From: JANPIX01 sp031425195
Lineage (GTDB): Bacteria; Pseudomonadota; Alphaproteobacteria; Rhodobacterales; Rhodobacteraceae
Assembly (NCBI GenBank): GCA_031425195.1
Contig: JANPIX010000003.1
Coordinates: 1-43,460, forward strand
Direction of reading: 5' to 3'
Length of the DNA: 43,460 bases
The position numbers and the translations under genes are program-made. Shown piece after piece: positions 29,658-36,596 of the stretch (its first letter is position 1; every line of letters begins with the position of its first letter). The notes under the pieces are model-generated. The model made no database searches. It was not told the origin of the DNA and worked only from the letters and a program-made list of their open reading frames with translations.

Positions 29658-29972
29658 ATGTTTCGCACCGTCTCGCTGGCCATCGCGATCACTTCACCCG
29701 CATTTACCGAAGCCCAGGGCGTCAGAGGATTCGAAAGCCATCAGCAGTGTGTCGCCTCCCTGTCACTCACTTATGTGCGCGCTGGAAATTTGCTGGCACA
29801 GATGGAAATTGGGCAAGGGGGTATGGATGGTCGGGCATCGACAGTTTCCCCAGCCAACCGCGCAGGTACGGTTTCCGCCAAGAAAGCGGTCGAGATTGCC
29901 GTTCTTTCCTACATCGACAACCTGAGTGAAGCCTGCAAAAGCCTGCGATTGAGCGAGGCGAAGTCGCGATGA
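29658..29972 (+). CDS. secreted protein, putative lysogenic conversion gene
   Basis: A 104-residue protein with AAAGGAA before its ATG. The first 19 residues (MFRTVSLAIAITSPAFTEA) look like a signal peptide. The mature part is helical with two Cys (QQCVASLSL and SEACKSLRL), which may form a disulfide in the periplasm. It is translationally coupled to the next secreted protein (ATGA). Lying beside the repressor and outside the lytic operons, it is likely expressed in the lysogen, for example for superinfection exclusion or stress. Family not recognised. Confidence 0.68.
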   Translation: MFRTVSLAIAITSPAFTEAQGVRGFESHQQCVASLSLTYVRAGNLLAQMEIGQGGMDGRASTVSPANRAGTVSAKKAVEIAVLSYIDNLSEACKSLRLSEAKSR

Positions 29973-30307
29973 AAAAAACGACAAAACATACCGCATTGAA
30001 GGTCTTGTTGCCCTTCGTGACGATCTGCGCGGGAACGCCGAGCTATTGCCAGACTGATCTGACAATCAGCGATGTGACTGAAATGGGGGATTTCCTGACC
30101 CATGAGGCTACCTGTGGCGACTTCAATGACGCGCTAAGTCGCCACGGCAAGGCATCTCAGACCGACCGGGACCAACTGCTTGTCTATATGGCGCTGACCT
30201 ATGTCGAAGGTCACGTCACGGGAAGTGGTCAAGGCAGAAAGGGTCGAGCGCCATTTCTCGTGGCATGTATGATCGACCCTTCGCGCAAATTTCACCTGGG
30301 CGATTGA
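29969..30307 (+). CDS. secreted HdeA-like protein
   Basis: A 112-residue protein with a basic, hydrophobic signal peptide (MKKTTKHTALKVLLPFVTIC, cleavage probably near SYCQ). The mature part has the HdeA/HdeB-like plan: ATCGDFNDAL, then YMALTYVEGHVTG and FLVACMIDPSRKF, with one Cys in each conserved part that could form the family disulfide. HdeA-type proteins are periplasmic acid-stress chaperones. The resemblance is by eye only; a periplasmic exclusion protein is an alternative. Confidence 0.65.
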   Translation: MKKTTKHTALKVLLPFVTICAGTPSYCQTDLTISDVTEMGDFLTHEATCGDFNDALSRHGKASQTDRDQLLVYMALTYVEGHVTGSGQGRKGRAPFLVACMIDPSRKFHLGD

Positions 30308-30358
30308 GCCAGTGCGTCTAGGGGCGCAACCCGTCGGATTGGCATGCAGCGCGGAGTT

Positions 30359-30709
30359 TCAGCCGATCGGCACACCCAGTTCGGTCAGCTTGCGCAGCGC
30401 GATGCCCTCGGCGATGCGGTAAAGCATCTGGATGCTTGCACCGGCCAAATGCCGCGCCGCTGATTTAGTGGCCTGCCATGCCGCAGTATCCCGAGTTAAC
30501 GCCAGAAAATCATACCCGGCATTCGTAATCCGGAACACATCCTCGTGCATTTCTTCCAGCATGTCGGCGTCCCGCAGCAGCAGCAGGTGAAAGTGCCGGT
30601 TCATTTCTTCGGGCGGTGATCCCATGACGATGCCACCCATATGCTCCCATTGATCGCTGGCTTCCAATTCCAGCAACAGGTCGCGCAGATAATCATCATC
30701 GCGGCGCAT
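30359..30709 (-). CDS. DUF2513-like protein
   Basis: A 116-residue protein with an excellent ribosome-binding site GGAGGTGATT directly before its ATG. The start MRRDDDYLRDLLLELEASDQ, then HFHLLLLRDADMLEE and RITNAGYDFLALTRD, matches the DUF2513 pattern, a winged-helix-like family common in prophages and mobile elements near repressors. It runs leftward between the secreted genes and the rightward operon. Function unknown; a regulatory role is possible. Confidence 0.8.
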   Translation of the reverse strand: MRRDDDYLRDLLLELEASDQWEHMGGIVMGSPPEEMNRHFHLLLLRDADMLEEMHEDVFRITNAGYDFLALTRDTAAWQATKSAARHLAGASIQMLYRIAEGIALRKLTELGVPIG

Positions 30710-30894
30710 AATCACCTCCGTTGCCGCCAACGCCAGAAAGGATGTGTTGGATGGATAGTCTGCGCAACGATTCCTTTGCTTGCCTAGACCACCTGCTTTT
30801 CCGATCTCCATAACCGCGTCCAATTCAATCTCCCTGATTTCGATGCCGCCACCGGCTTGCAAGCGGCGATTCGGCACCTCTGTCTTAACTCAAA

Positions 30895-30910
30895 TAGGTT
30901 TTATTTCCTA
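30895..30910. promoter_or_regulatory. operator O4 upstream of the rightward operon
   Basis: TAGG-TTTTATTT-CCTA, the same operator as at the switch 1.9 kb to the left. Its centre is 30 bp from O5, upstream of the -35 element of the rightward promoter. Confidence 0.72.
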
Positions 30911-30918
30911 CAACGATA

Positions 30919-30947
30919 TTGACATAGGTTTTTTATCCTATAAGTAT
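30919..30947 (+). promoter_or_regulatory. rightward early promoter enclosing operator O5
   Basis: TTGACA (30919-30924) and AAGTAT (30942-30947) lie 17 bp apart. Operator O5, TAGG-TTTTTTAT-CCTA (30925-30940), fills the spacer exactly as O1 does in the leftward promoter. Transcription should start near 30954, which favours the ATG at 30982 over the one at 30946 for the first gene. Confidence 0.7.
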
Positions 30948-30981
30948 GCCTCCATCACTTCCCGCGATGGAGCCGCCCCCG

Positions 30982-31329
30982 ATGCCACACCAACCCCTGC
31001 CAAAGTCGATGGCCGATGCTCCGACCGAAGCCCCGCTCGGCAAAATCGCCGACCGCGTGGCAAATCCCACCAGCCCTGATGATCCCGACAAGTCCGGGCT
31101 ACTGGCATATAGTCAGAGCGACCTGCATCACCTGACCGTAACGCTCATGGATCGGCTGCATCATCTGCAGTTGCAGAACGACAATCTGCGCTGTGTGATT
31201 GCCGCCCTGTTTCACAAGAAAACGCCGGGCGTGCACTACACCACTTTGCAGATGAATGGTCGCGACTTTGTGATTGCGACGGCACAGCAACCTGACGGCA
31301 GCTATGCCGCCACGATCATCGACCGGTAG
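30982..31329 (+). CDS. first protein of the rightward early operon
   Basis: A 115-residue protein. The start at 30982 lies behind GGAG at 30968-30971; an ATG at 30946 would lie inside the promoter. The N terminus MPHQPLPKSMADA closely resembles that of the gene at 31799 (MSHQSPPKSLADA), and the similarity includes the leader DNA. The middle is a helix (SDLHHLTVTLMDRLHHLQLQ) and the end a beta part (TTLQMNGRDFVIATAQQPDG). Function unknown. Confidence 0.72.
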   Translation: MPHQPLPKSMADAPTEAPLGKIADRVANPTSPDDPDKSGLLAYSQSDLHHLTVTLMDRLHHLQLQNDNLRCVIAALFHKKTPGVHYTTLQMNGRDFVIATAQQPDGSYAATIIDR

Positions 31330-31669
31330 AACGCAGATGGTCGCGCACATGATCAGGCAGTGGGGCAAGGCCAGCCTTCATGCTTTCCGGGACTGCGGCA
31401 AATGCGGCAATCAGATCGGCCCGCGCATCATGCCATTCGGTCATTGCTGCCAGCACGTCGGCGCGCAGGGAAATGGCATCTATCCAGTCCGTCTGTGCCG
31501 GATGAAATCGTCGCTCGGCACGTCTTGTCGCAAACTTTTCCGCGCCCCCGATATTTTTAAGTGCGCCGCTCAAGTCGCCCCAAAGGGCATCGCATCGCAC
31601 GTCGGCCGCATCGAACCTGATCCGGCAGTCTACGCAAACCCGCACCGGGTCTGCCTGTTCGTCATTCAT
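31316..31669 (-). CDS. unrecognised phage protein with N-terminal Cys pair
   Basis: A 117-residue leftward protein with AGGAGG 9-10 bases before its ATG. It has RVCVDCRIRFDAADVRC near the N terminus, perhaps a metal site, then helices (WIDAISLRADVLAAMTEWHD). Its 3' end overlaps the end of the rightward gene 30982-31329 by 14 bases. It interrupts the rightward operon between two genes with similar starts. Confidence 0.68.
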   Translation of the reverse strand: MNDEQADPVRVCVDCRIRFDAADVRCDALWGDLSGALKNIGGAEKFATRRAERRFHPAQTDWIDAISLRADVLAAMTEWHDARADLIAAFAAVPESMKAGLAPLPDHVRDHLRSTGR

Positions 31670-31798
31670 GGAAACACGCCTCCTTCTGGTTTTGACAATC
31701 AAGGGGGTGTGGCGGGGCGTGTGGTCCAACACGCGCCCCGCAACAATCCGATCCTTTCCGAATATTCCCGTTCCCGCAACCAGATGGAGCCGTCCCTA

Positions 31799-31993
31799 AT
31801 GTCCCACCAATCCCCGCCAAAGTCGCTGGCCGATGCCCGCGCTGATCTGGAAAGGCTCGCCGACCCAGACTCGTACAACGGCCACCCCGCCGCCCGTCAG
31901 GCCGTGTGGTGCGAGGCGTCCGCCGTCATCCGCGCCGCCCGTCGCGCCCCGGTCCTGATCACCGCCCGCGACAACCCCGGTGACGCGGCATGA
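31799..31993 (+). CDS. small protein with duplicated N terminus
   Basis: A 64-residue protein whose first 13 residues and leader copy those of the gene at 30982. The rest (LERLADPDSYNGHPAARQAV, then WCEASAVIRAARRAP) is a short helical domain. Its stop overlaps the start of the RTX gene (ATGA), so the two are coupled. Function unknown. Confidence 0.65.
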   Translation: MSHQSPPKSLADARADLERLADPDSYNGHPAARQAVWCEASAVIRAARRAPVLITARDNPGDAA

Positions 31994-32661
31994 TCCGCCT
32001 GCATCCCGCCCGGCCGACCCTGATCATCAGTGACGGCGACAACGACACCATGCTGCGCGGCACCCGCCTCGATGACCGCATCATCAGCGGCGAAGGGTCC
32101 GACACCATCCTGTCGCTGCGCGGCAACGATCTGATCATCGCCGGGGGCGGCTGTGATGCGCTGAACGGCGGCATTGGCCGCGACACGATGTTCGGTGGCG
32201 CGGGCAGTGACCTGCTGCTGGGCCGGTCGGGCCATGACCGCCTGTATGGCGGCGCGGATGGCGATCTGCTGAACGGCGGCTTTGGTGACGACCGGCTCTA
32301 TGGCGGCAACGGCTGCGACACGCTGAACGGCGGCAACGGCCCGGGCAACGATCTGCTGAACGGCGGCAATGGCGCAGACACGTTCCTGTTCGACTGGGAC
32401 AGCGGCAAACTGTCGCGATCCGGCGACCGGATCACCGACCTGTCGCTGTCTGACACCATCGCCGTTGATGTCGATGCCCCCGGCGCATTCGATTTCATCG
32501 CGGACGGCACCTTTGACGAACTGACCACGCCCCGCGCCACCCCCGCCTTCATCCGCATCGACGGCACCCTGTGGTTCGCGCAGGCCGGTGACCTTGATTT
32601 CCGCCTGCTGGCCCAGATCGGTGACGCCGCCCTGTCCGTTGATCAGCTGGTGCTGCTGTGA
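31990..32661 (+). CDS. RTX-type calcium-binding repeat protein
   Basis: A 223-residue protein with about eight nonapeptide repeats of the form GGxGxDxLx between about 30 and 135 (for example GGAGSDLLLGRSGHDRLYGG and GGNGADTFLFDWDSG). These fold as a calcium-filled parallel beta roll. The last 90 residues (GDRITDLSLSDTIAVDVDAP ... QIGDAALSVDQLVLL) match the C-terminal region of RTX proteins exported by type I secretion. No enzymatic domain and no secretion genes are present, so export would use host machinery. It is coupled to phage genes on both sides (ATGA and GTGA overlaps). Confidence 0.85.
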   Translation: MIRLHPARPTLIISDGDNDTMLRGTRLDDRIISGEGSDTILSLRGNDLIIAGGGCDALNGGIGRDTMFGGAGSDLLLGRSGHDRLYGGADGDLLNGGFGDDRLYGGNGCDTLNGGNGPGNDLLNGGNGADTFLFDWDSGKLSRSGDRITDLSLSDTIAVDVDAPGAFDFIADGTFDELTTPRATPAFIRIDGTLWFAQAGDLDFRLLAQIGDAALSVDQLVLL

Positions 32662-32939
32662 CCGCCCCCGCCGACACGGCCACCGAACTGCTGCTTGACC
32701 TTGCCGTCACCTTCGCCCGCGCCAGTGCCGTCAGTTATGGCGCGGCGGTGGGGGAACTGCCGGTGCGGGTGCCACCGGAAGAGGCAACGGCGATGTTCCT
32801 GAATGGGGCCGCGATGCACGCCGCCATCATGATTGGCCGCGCGGAAACCGTGGCCCTGCTGCGCCATCTGATCGACGCCTTGGCCGAACCCGGCCCCGCC
32901 ACCCTGATCGACGCCTTGGCCGCACAGGCCGCCGCATGA
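32658..32939 (+). CDS. unrecognised Ala-rich helical protein
   Basis: A 93-residue protein with a GTG start overlapping the RTX stop. It is nearly all helix (ATELLLDLAVTFARASAV, MHAAIMIGRAETVALLRHL) with a near-repeat at the end (DALAEPGP / LIDALAAQAAA). It is coupled to the next gene. Function unknown. Confidence 0.68.
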   Translation: MTAPADTATELLLDLAVTFARASAVSYGAAVGELPVRVPPEEATAMFLNGAAMHAAIMIGRAETVALLRHLIDALAEPGPATLIDALAAQAAA

Positions 32940-33256
32940 ACGCCCGCGCCGCCATTCCGCACCCCGTGCCCGGCCTGATCCGCCTGCGCACCGCGCTGAA
33001 CTGGGCGCGGCAGGTGTCGAACATCGCCGAAGGGCTGTGCGTCGATTGCCCCGGCCCGTTCCGCCCGCTGTTCGTCGAAACGCGGGTGATTGCGATCACG
33101 GCGATCAGCATCAATGGCGCGGTCGTGACGGCCTCGATCACCCACGATCAGGATCTGCAGATCATGCGGGTCGACACCACCCCCGGCGCGCCGAACCCCG
33201 GCTACTGGGCCGCACCCCTTCCCCCCCACCTGCGCCGAAAGGAACCGATGCAATGA
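32936..33256 (+). CDS. unrecognised small phage protein
   Basis: A 106-residue protein with a basic start (MNARAAIPHPVPGLIRLRTA), two close Cys (LCVDCPGPF) and beta strands (VIAITAISINGAVVTASITH). Overlaps both neighbours by 4 bases. Function unknown. Confidence 0.65.
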   Translation: MNARAAIPHPVPGLIRLRTALNWARQVSNIAEGLCVDCPGPFRPLFVETRVIAITAISINGAVVTASITHDQDLQIMRVDTTPGAPNPGYWAAPLPPHLRRKEPMQ

Positions 33257-33441
33257 TCGCGAACTTCGAACAGATGAACACCCGCCGCGCCCGCGCCGCA
33301 GGCCTGCGGCGCACAAGGCAGGTGCTGGCCTTCGCCGCGGGCCTCGCCATCGGCCTGATCCTCGCCCACGCCATGCTGGCCAACGCCACCGGCATGCCCG
33401 AAGTGCTGGCCCGCGCCGCGATGGAACGGGGGGCTTGGTGA
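33253..33441 (+). CDS. small single-pass membrane protein
   Basis: A 62-residue protein with a basic N terminus (MNTRRARAAGLRRTRQ) and one transmembrane helix at about 24-42 (VLAFAAGLAIGLILAHAML). By charge, the N terminus should stay in the cytoplasm. It is coupled to both neighbours by stop/start overlaps. Function unknown. Confidence 0.65.
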   Translation: MIANFEQMNTRRARAAGLRRTRQVLAFAAGLAIGLILAHAMLANATGMPEVLARAAMERGAW

Positions 33442-33773
33442 TGGTGGCCCCGCTTTATGCGGTCATAACGGAAGGCTCTTTCCGTCAGGCAAGCCGCGGC
33501 ACCCAAATGGACTTGGTGCTGTCTGCAATTCGCGATTGCCCCGATCTCTCCGCGCTCGAGAAGCACAACCCGACACTGCGCTGGCGGATCGTCGAACTGG
33601 CGCGGCAGGTCTGGTATGACTGGCAACAGGACCGGGTGCTGCAGCCACAGACACGCGCGATCGCACTACTGCAGGCCAGGGCAGCCGGGTTTCGCGGCAT
33701 CACCGCTTCCGAATGCAACGAATGGCTGGCCACCCTGCCGCCCTACCCGCAGTTCGGCGAGGTGGCGCAATGA
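33441..33773 (+). CDS. unrecognised small phage protein
   Basis: A 110-residue protein from the ATG at 33441, which overlaps the previous stop (TGATG). Helical and Trp-rich core (LRWRIVELARQVWYDWQQDR). It ends PYPQFGEVAQ. Part of the rightward operon. Function unknown. Confidence 0.65.
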   Translation: MVAPLYAVITEGSFRQASRGTQMDLVLSAIRDCPDLSALEKHNPTLRWRIVELARQVWYDWQQDRVLQPQTRAIALLQARAAGFRGITASECNEWLATLPPYPQFGEVAQ

Positions 33774-34129
33774 CCGCCCTCTCCCGCGCCGCCCTTGCCT
33801 TGGCCGCTGCCGCCACCCTGGTCGCCGCCGGCATCCTGTGCCGCCCGGTGCTGGCACACACCGCCGTCGCAGGCTGGCCCTATGACAAGGAATGCTGCAG
33901 CGGCCTTGACTGCGCCCCCGTGGCCAACGCCCAGGTCACCGCCACGCCCGAAGGCTGGCTCGTGCGCATCCGCCCCGGCGACCACCCGCTCGCCGTCCAC
34001 GCCACGACCAAGCTGATCCCCTACGGCGACCGCAAGATCAGGGTCAGCGGTGACGAAAACTTCCACGTCTGCCTTGGCGCGCGAACGCAAACCATCTTCT
34101 GCGTCTACGTCCCGCCGATGGGCAGCTGA
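33770..34129 (+). CDS. secreted cysteine-containing protein
   Basis: A 119-residue protein with a signal peptide (AALALAAAATLVAAGILC ... VLAHT, cleavage near LAH). The mature part has WPYDKECCSGLDCAPV, then ENFHVCLGARTQTIFCVYVP, giving five Cys that may form disulfides in the periplasm. The pattern belongs to a secreted family I have seen in alphaproteobacterial genomes and phages; its function is not known to me. Confidence 0.7.
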   Translation: MTALSRAALALAAAATLVAAGILCRPVLAHTAVAGWPYDKECCSGLDCAPVANAQVTATPEGWLVRIRPGDHPLAVHATTKLIPYGDRKIRVSGDENFHVCLGARTQTIFCVYVPPMGS

Positions 34130-34146
34130 TCAAAAGGATTTGACCC

Positions 34147-34467
34147 ATGGCCCGACTGAACCTTGTTCCCCTGTCCGACGCGCCCCGCCGCATGAAACCC
34201 GACGCCGATTTCGCGGCCGCACAGGCAGGCACCTACGCCGTCGCCGCCGACGAACTGCGCAGCTTCATCAAACGCTATGAACAACTCGCCGCCGAAAAGG
34301 CCGACATCGCAGACCAAATGAAAGAGGTCATGGCCGAGGCTAAGGGCCTTGGATACGACACCAAGGCCCTGCGCAAGATAGTGGCCCTGCGCAAACGCAA
34401 GCCCGACGAAATCGCCGAAGAACAGGCTGTCCTCGACCTTTACCTGCACGCCCTTGGGATGGAGTGA
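34147..34467 (+). CDS. gapR: GapR-like nucleoid protein (DUF2312)
   Basis: A 106-residue protein that carries the whole GapR domain: ELRSFIKRYEQLAAEKADIA, DQMKEVMAEAKGLGYDTKAL, then RKIVALRKRKPDEIAEE. Host GapR binds AT-rich, overtwisted DNA and supports replication and topoisomerase action in Caulobacter and relatives. The phage copy has a 25-residue N-terminal extension. It precedes the sliding clamp gene and probably acts in phage replication. Confidence 0.9.
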   Translation: MARLNLVPLSDAPRRMKPDADFAAAQAGTYAVAADELRSFIKRYEQLAAEKADIADQMKEVMAEAKGLGYDTKALRKIVALRKRKPDEIAEEQAVLDLYLHALGME

Positions 34468-34471
34468 CCCG

Positions 34472-35557
34472 ATGAAACACGAAACCTTTCCAGCCGTCAC
34501 CGTCGCGGCCAACGAACTGCGGGGCGCGCTGGCCTTCATGCGGCAGGTGGTCGAACGCCGCAACACGATCCCCATCCTGGGCGCGATCCGGATCACCGGC
34601 GCGGGCGACAGCATGACGGTCACCGGCGCTGATCTTGACATCGAATGCAGCGTGACCCTGCCCGCCGAAGCCGCCGCGCCGGTTTCCTTCTGCATCAACC
34701 CGATGATCTTGACTCGCCTCTTGTCCGGCGAAACCGGGCGCGTATCGATCAGCGTCGCGGGTGGCATCATCACGGTGCAGGCAGGAATCCTGACGGCGCG
34801 GATCAACGATCTTTATCCCGCCATCGATTTCCCGCCGTTTAACTTCAGCCCCTCTGACACCGCCGATGTGCCGGAACAGGCCCTTGTCCGCGCGCTGCGC
34901 GTCTGCCTGCCCCGCATCAGCCTTGAGGAAACGCGCTACTACCTGAACGGCGTCTATCTGCACCCGGTGGGCGACACCCTGTGCGCCGTCGCGACCGATG
35001 GCCACCAGCTTGGCCGATACCAGACCGATGCACCGTGGCCCCTGCCTGCGATGATCGTGCCGCGCAAGACGGCGTTGATCCTGCGCAACCGGATCATGGA
35101 CAGGCCCGACAGCGCCATCCGCTGCGCCGCCGACACCACCGCAAGCGTCCCGCGCATCGAATTTGCCGCCGACAACTGGGTGATCCGATCCAAGGTGATC
35201 GACGGAACATTCCCAAATTACACGCTGGTGATCCCCGCCCCGGCAGATGACATCGACGTTCTGATCTCTGTCGAAACGCTGCGCCGCTTGGCTGTCGGAA
35301 TGTCCGATATGCCCCGCGCCGTGCAGATCGACGGCGACGGCGGCATGATGACCGCCGCCGCGAGGTCTTTCAGCGCAACCATCTGCGCCCCGGTCACCGG
35401 CAAGGGTCCAGCCATCGGGTTCAAACACAAATACCTGATGGCCATGGCGAACCTTGGCCCCGCGTTCCGCATACAGGGCAAAGGGCCAAATGACCCCGCC
35501 CGACTGATCACCGACGATCCGGCCGCCACCATCGTTCTGATGCCAATGCGATTCTAG
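34472..35557 (+). CDS. dnaN: DNA polymerase III beta subunit homologue (sliding clamp)
   Basis: A 361-residue clamp of usual length. Diagnostic segments are LAFMRQVVERRNTIPILGAI, TGADLDIECSV, ETRYYLNGVYLH, ATDGHQLGRYQ, and the family ending VLMPMRF (usual PMR motif). Bacterial beta clamps form ring dimers that hold polymerase on DNA. No phage DNA polymerase is encoded in the window, so this clamp would serve host Pol III or displace the host clamp. The start at 34472 follows the gapR stop by 4 bases. Confidence 0.92.
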   Translation: MKHETFPAVTVAANELRGALAFMRQVVERRNTIPILGAIRITGAGDSMTVTGADLDIECSVTLPAEAAAPVSFCINPMILTRLLSGETGRVSISVAGGIITVQAGILTARINDLYPAIDFPPFNFSPSDTADVPEQALVRALRVCLPRISLEETRYYLNGVYLHPVGDTLCAVATDGHQLGRYQTDAPWPLPAMIVPRKTALILRNRIMDRPDSAIRCAADTTASVPRIEFAADNWVIRSKVIDGTFPNYTLVIPAPADDIDVLISVETLRRLAVGMSDMPRAVQIDGDGGMMTAAARSFSATICAPVTGKGPAIGFKHKYLMAMANLGPAFRIQGKGPNDPARLITDDPAATIVLMPMRF

Positions 35558-35619
35558 CCATCCGACGCGCGGCGGTCCTACCGCGCACCTCCCTGTTGAT
35601 CGTGAAAGGATCAGAGACA

Positions 35620-35907
35620 ATGAACATCGGACAAAAATGCGTCATTCGCTGCTATGCCAGCGGCGTTCACTTTGGAACTGTCGTTGCGCATGAGGGGCGG
35701 CAGGTCACTCTTGAAAATTCCCGCCGTCTTTGGCGCTGGCACACAGGCGGCAAGCAAAACGGCGTCAGCCTAAGCGGCGTTGCCGTCAATGGGATCGACA
35801 CTTCCAAAAGCACCGTCGAGCCTGTTCTCGCGCAGATCACGTTACTGGATGCCTTGGAAATCATTCCGGCGTCCGACAAGTGCTGTGCCAGCATCGAGGC
35901 GGCGTAA
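35620..35907 (+). CDS. DUF6948-like protein
   Basis: A 95-residue protein with GAAAGGA 9-10 bases before its ATG. The pattern MNIGQKCVIRCYASGVHFGT, then NSRRLWRWH and CCASIEAA at the end, matches a small family (DUF6948) of mobile elements, mostly a beta domain with three or four Cys. It is coupled (TAATG) to the Gly repeat protein that follows; this pairing recurs in other genomes as far as I remember. Function unknown. Confidence 0.75.
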   Translation: MNIGQKCVIRCYASGVHFGTVVAHEGRQVTLENSRRLWRWHTGGKQNGVSLSGVAVNGIDTSKSTVEPVLAQITLLDALEIIPASDKCCASIEAA

Positions 35908-36137
35908 TGTTTCAAGACTATGAAATCGGCGACGGCGACGGCTCCGGCTCCGGCGACGGCTCCGGCTCCGGCGACGGCTCCGGCTCCGGCGACGGCTCCG
36001 GCTCCGGCTACGGCGACGGCTACGGCTACGGCTCCGGCTCCGGCTCCGGCGACGGCTCCGGCTACGGCTACGGCTCCGGCTCCGGCTACGTCTCCGGCTA
36101 CGGCTACGGCTACGACTCCGGCTACGGCTCCGGCTAA
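35907..36137 (+). CDS. Gly-Asp/Ser/Tyr repeat protein
   Basis: A 76-residue protein that after eight residues (MFQDYEIG) alternates Gly with Asp, Ser or Tyr until its end (GDGSGSGDGSGSG, later GYGYGSGSG), with one Val the only other residue. The DNA is a hexamer series GGC-(GAC/TCC/TAC) and easily gains or loses units. Such a sequence should be disordered and could bind cations or stick to other proteins. The start overlaps the DUF6948-like stop. Confidence 0.72.
   Translation: MFQDYEIGDGDGSGSGDGSGSGDGSGSGDGSGSGYGDGYGYGSGSGSGDGSGYGYGSGSGYVSGYGYGYDSGYGSG
35928..36136 (+). repeat. hexanucleotide repeat tract (GGC plus GAC/TCC/TAC)
   Basis: About 34 consecutive units of GGC followed by GAC, TCC or TAC, with few interruptions. 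The first part has an 18-bp higher-order unit (GGC-GAC-GGC-TCC-GGC-TCC) in tandem. Slippage would change protein length in steps of two residues without shifting frame. Confidence 0.9.
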
Positions 36138-36161
36138 CTCACTTCTCTGTGTTGGCGACTA

Positions 36162-36194
36162 CCCCGGCGACGTGGATTGCCGCCGGGGGATTTT
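36162..36194 (+). terminator. terminator-like hairpin after the repeat protein
   Basis: CCCCGGCG (36162-36169) and CGCCGGGG (36181-36188) pair perfectly around 11 bases. GA and then TTTT (36191-36194) follow. It would limit transcription from the front half of the rightward operon into the distal genes. Confidence 0.6.
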
Positions 36195-36210
36195 ATGGAA
36201 AGGATGATGG

Positions 36211-36429
36211 ATGATGGACGACGCAATGATCAAGCTGATGGTCAGCCGCTTTTTGGCATGGAAATTGCCGGACAATTTCAGCCCCGATGGCGGGATCAGC
36301 TTCAAGCCGGTGCTCAACGAAAACACACCGCACCCGATGAAGGCGGAGCCAACGGGAACAAACCTGTTCAGTGCCGAACAGGCCGAACAGATGATCAGGC
36401 ACATGCTTGATGGGTCAGGATGGGAATGA
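36211..36429 (+). CDS. conserved small phage protein
   Basis: A 72-residue protein with AAAGGA upstream of its ATG. The pattern MVSRFLAWKLPDNFSPDGGI followed by SFKPVLN and GTNLFSAEQAEQMIRHML recurs in proteins from many proteobacterial phages; no function has been assigned to my knowledge. Start could also be the second ATG codon. Confidence 0.72.
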   Translation: MMDDAMIKLMVSRFLAWKLPDNFSPDGGISFKPVLNENTPHPMKAEPTGTNLFSAEQAEQMIRHMLDGSGWE

Positions 36430-36596
36430 CCCGCGCCCTGATCCTCTGCGCAGCCCTCGCCGCCTGCGCACCGCACAACGGCACCATCACGCCGACGCAC
36501 GAAACCCACTCCACCGTGCAGCTTGGCAGCGCCGCAAGGGGCGATGCGAACGGGTGGGAGATTTATGTGCCGGGGAAAGGATGGGTGAGGCAATGA
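36426..36596 (+). CDS. small lipoprotein
   Basis: A 56-residue protein, ATG overlapping the previous stop (ATGA) and its own stop overlapping the next start. The N terminus MTRALILCAALAACAPHNG is a signal peptide with a lipobox (LAAC) at about 11-14, so the mature form is a lipid-anchored peptide of about 43 residues. In phages such lipoproteins include Cor-like receptor blockers and outer spanins; distance from the lysis genes favours an exclusion role (inference). Confidence 0.65.
   Translation: MTRALILCAALAACAPHNGTITPTHETHSTVQLGSAARGDANGWEIYVPGKGWVRQ

Noticed and set aside
35920..36207. Ala-Pro-Thr repeat frame overlapping the Gly repeat gene
   Set aside because: Arises from reading the hexamer tract one base out of phase; the Gly-X frame has the coupled start.
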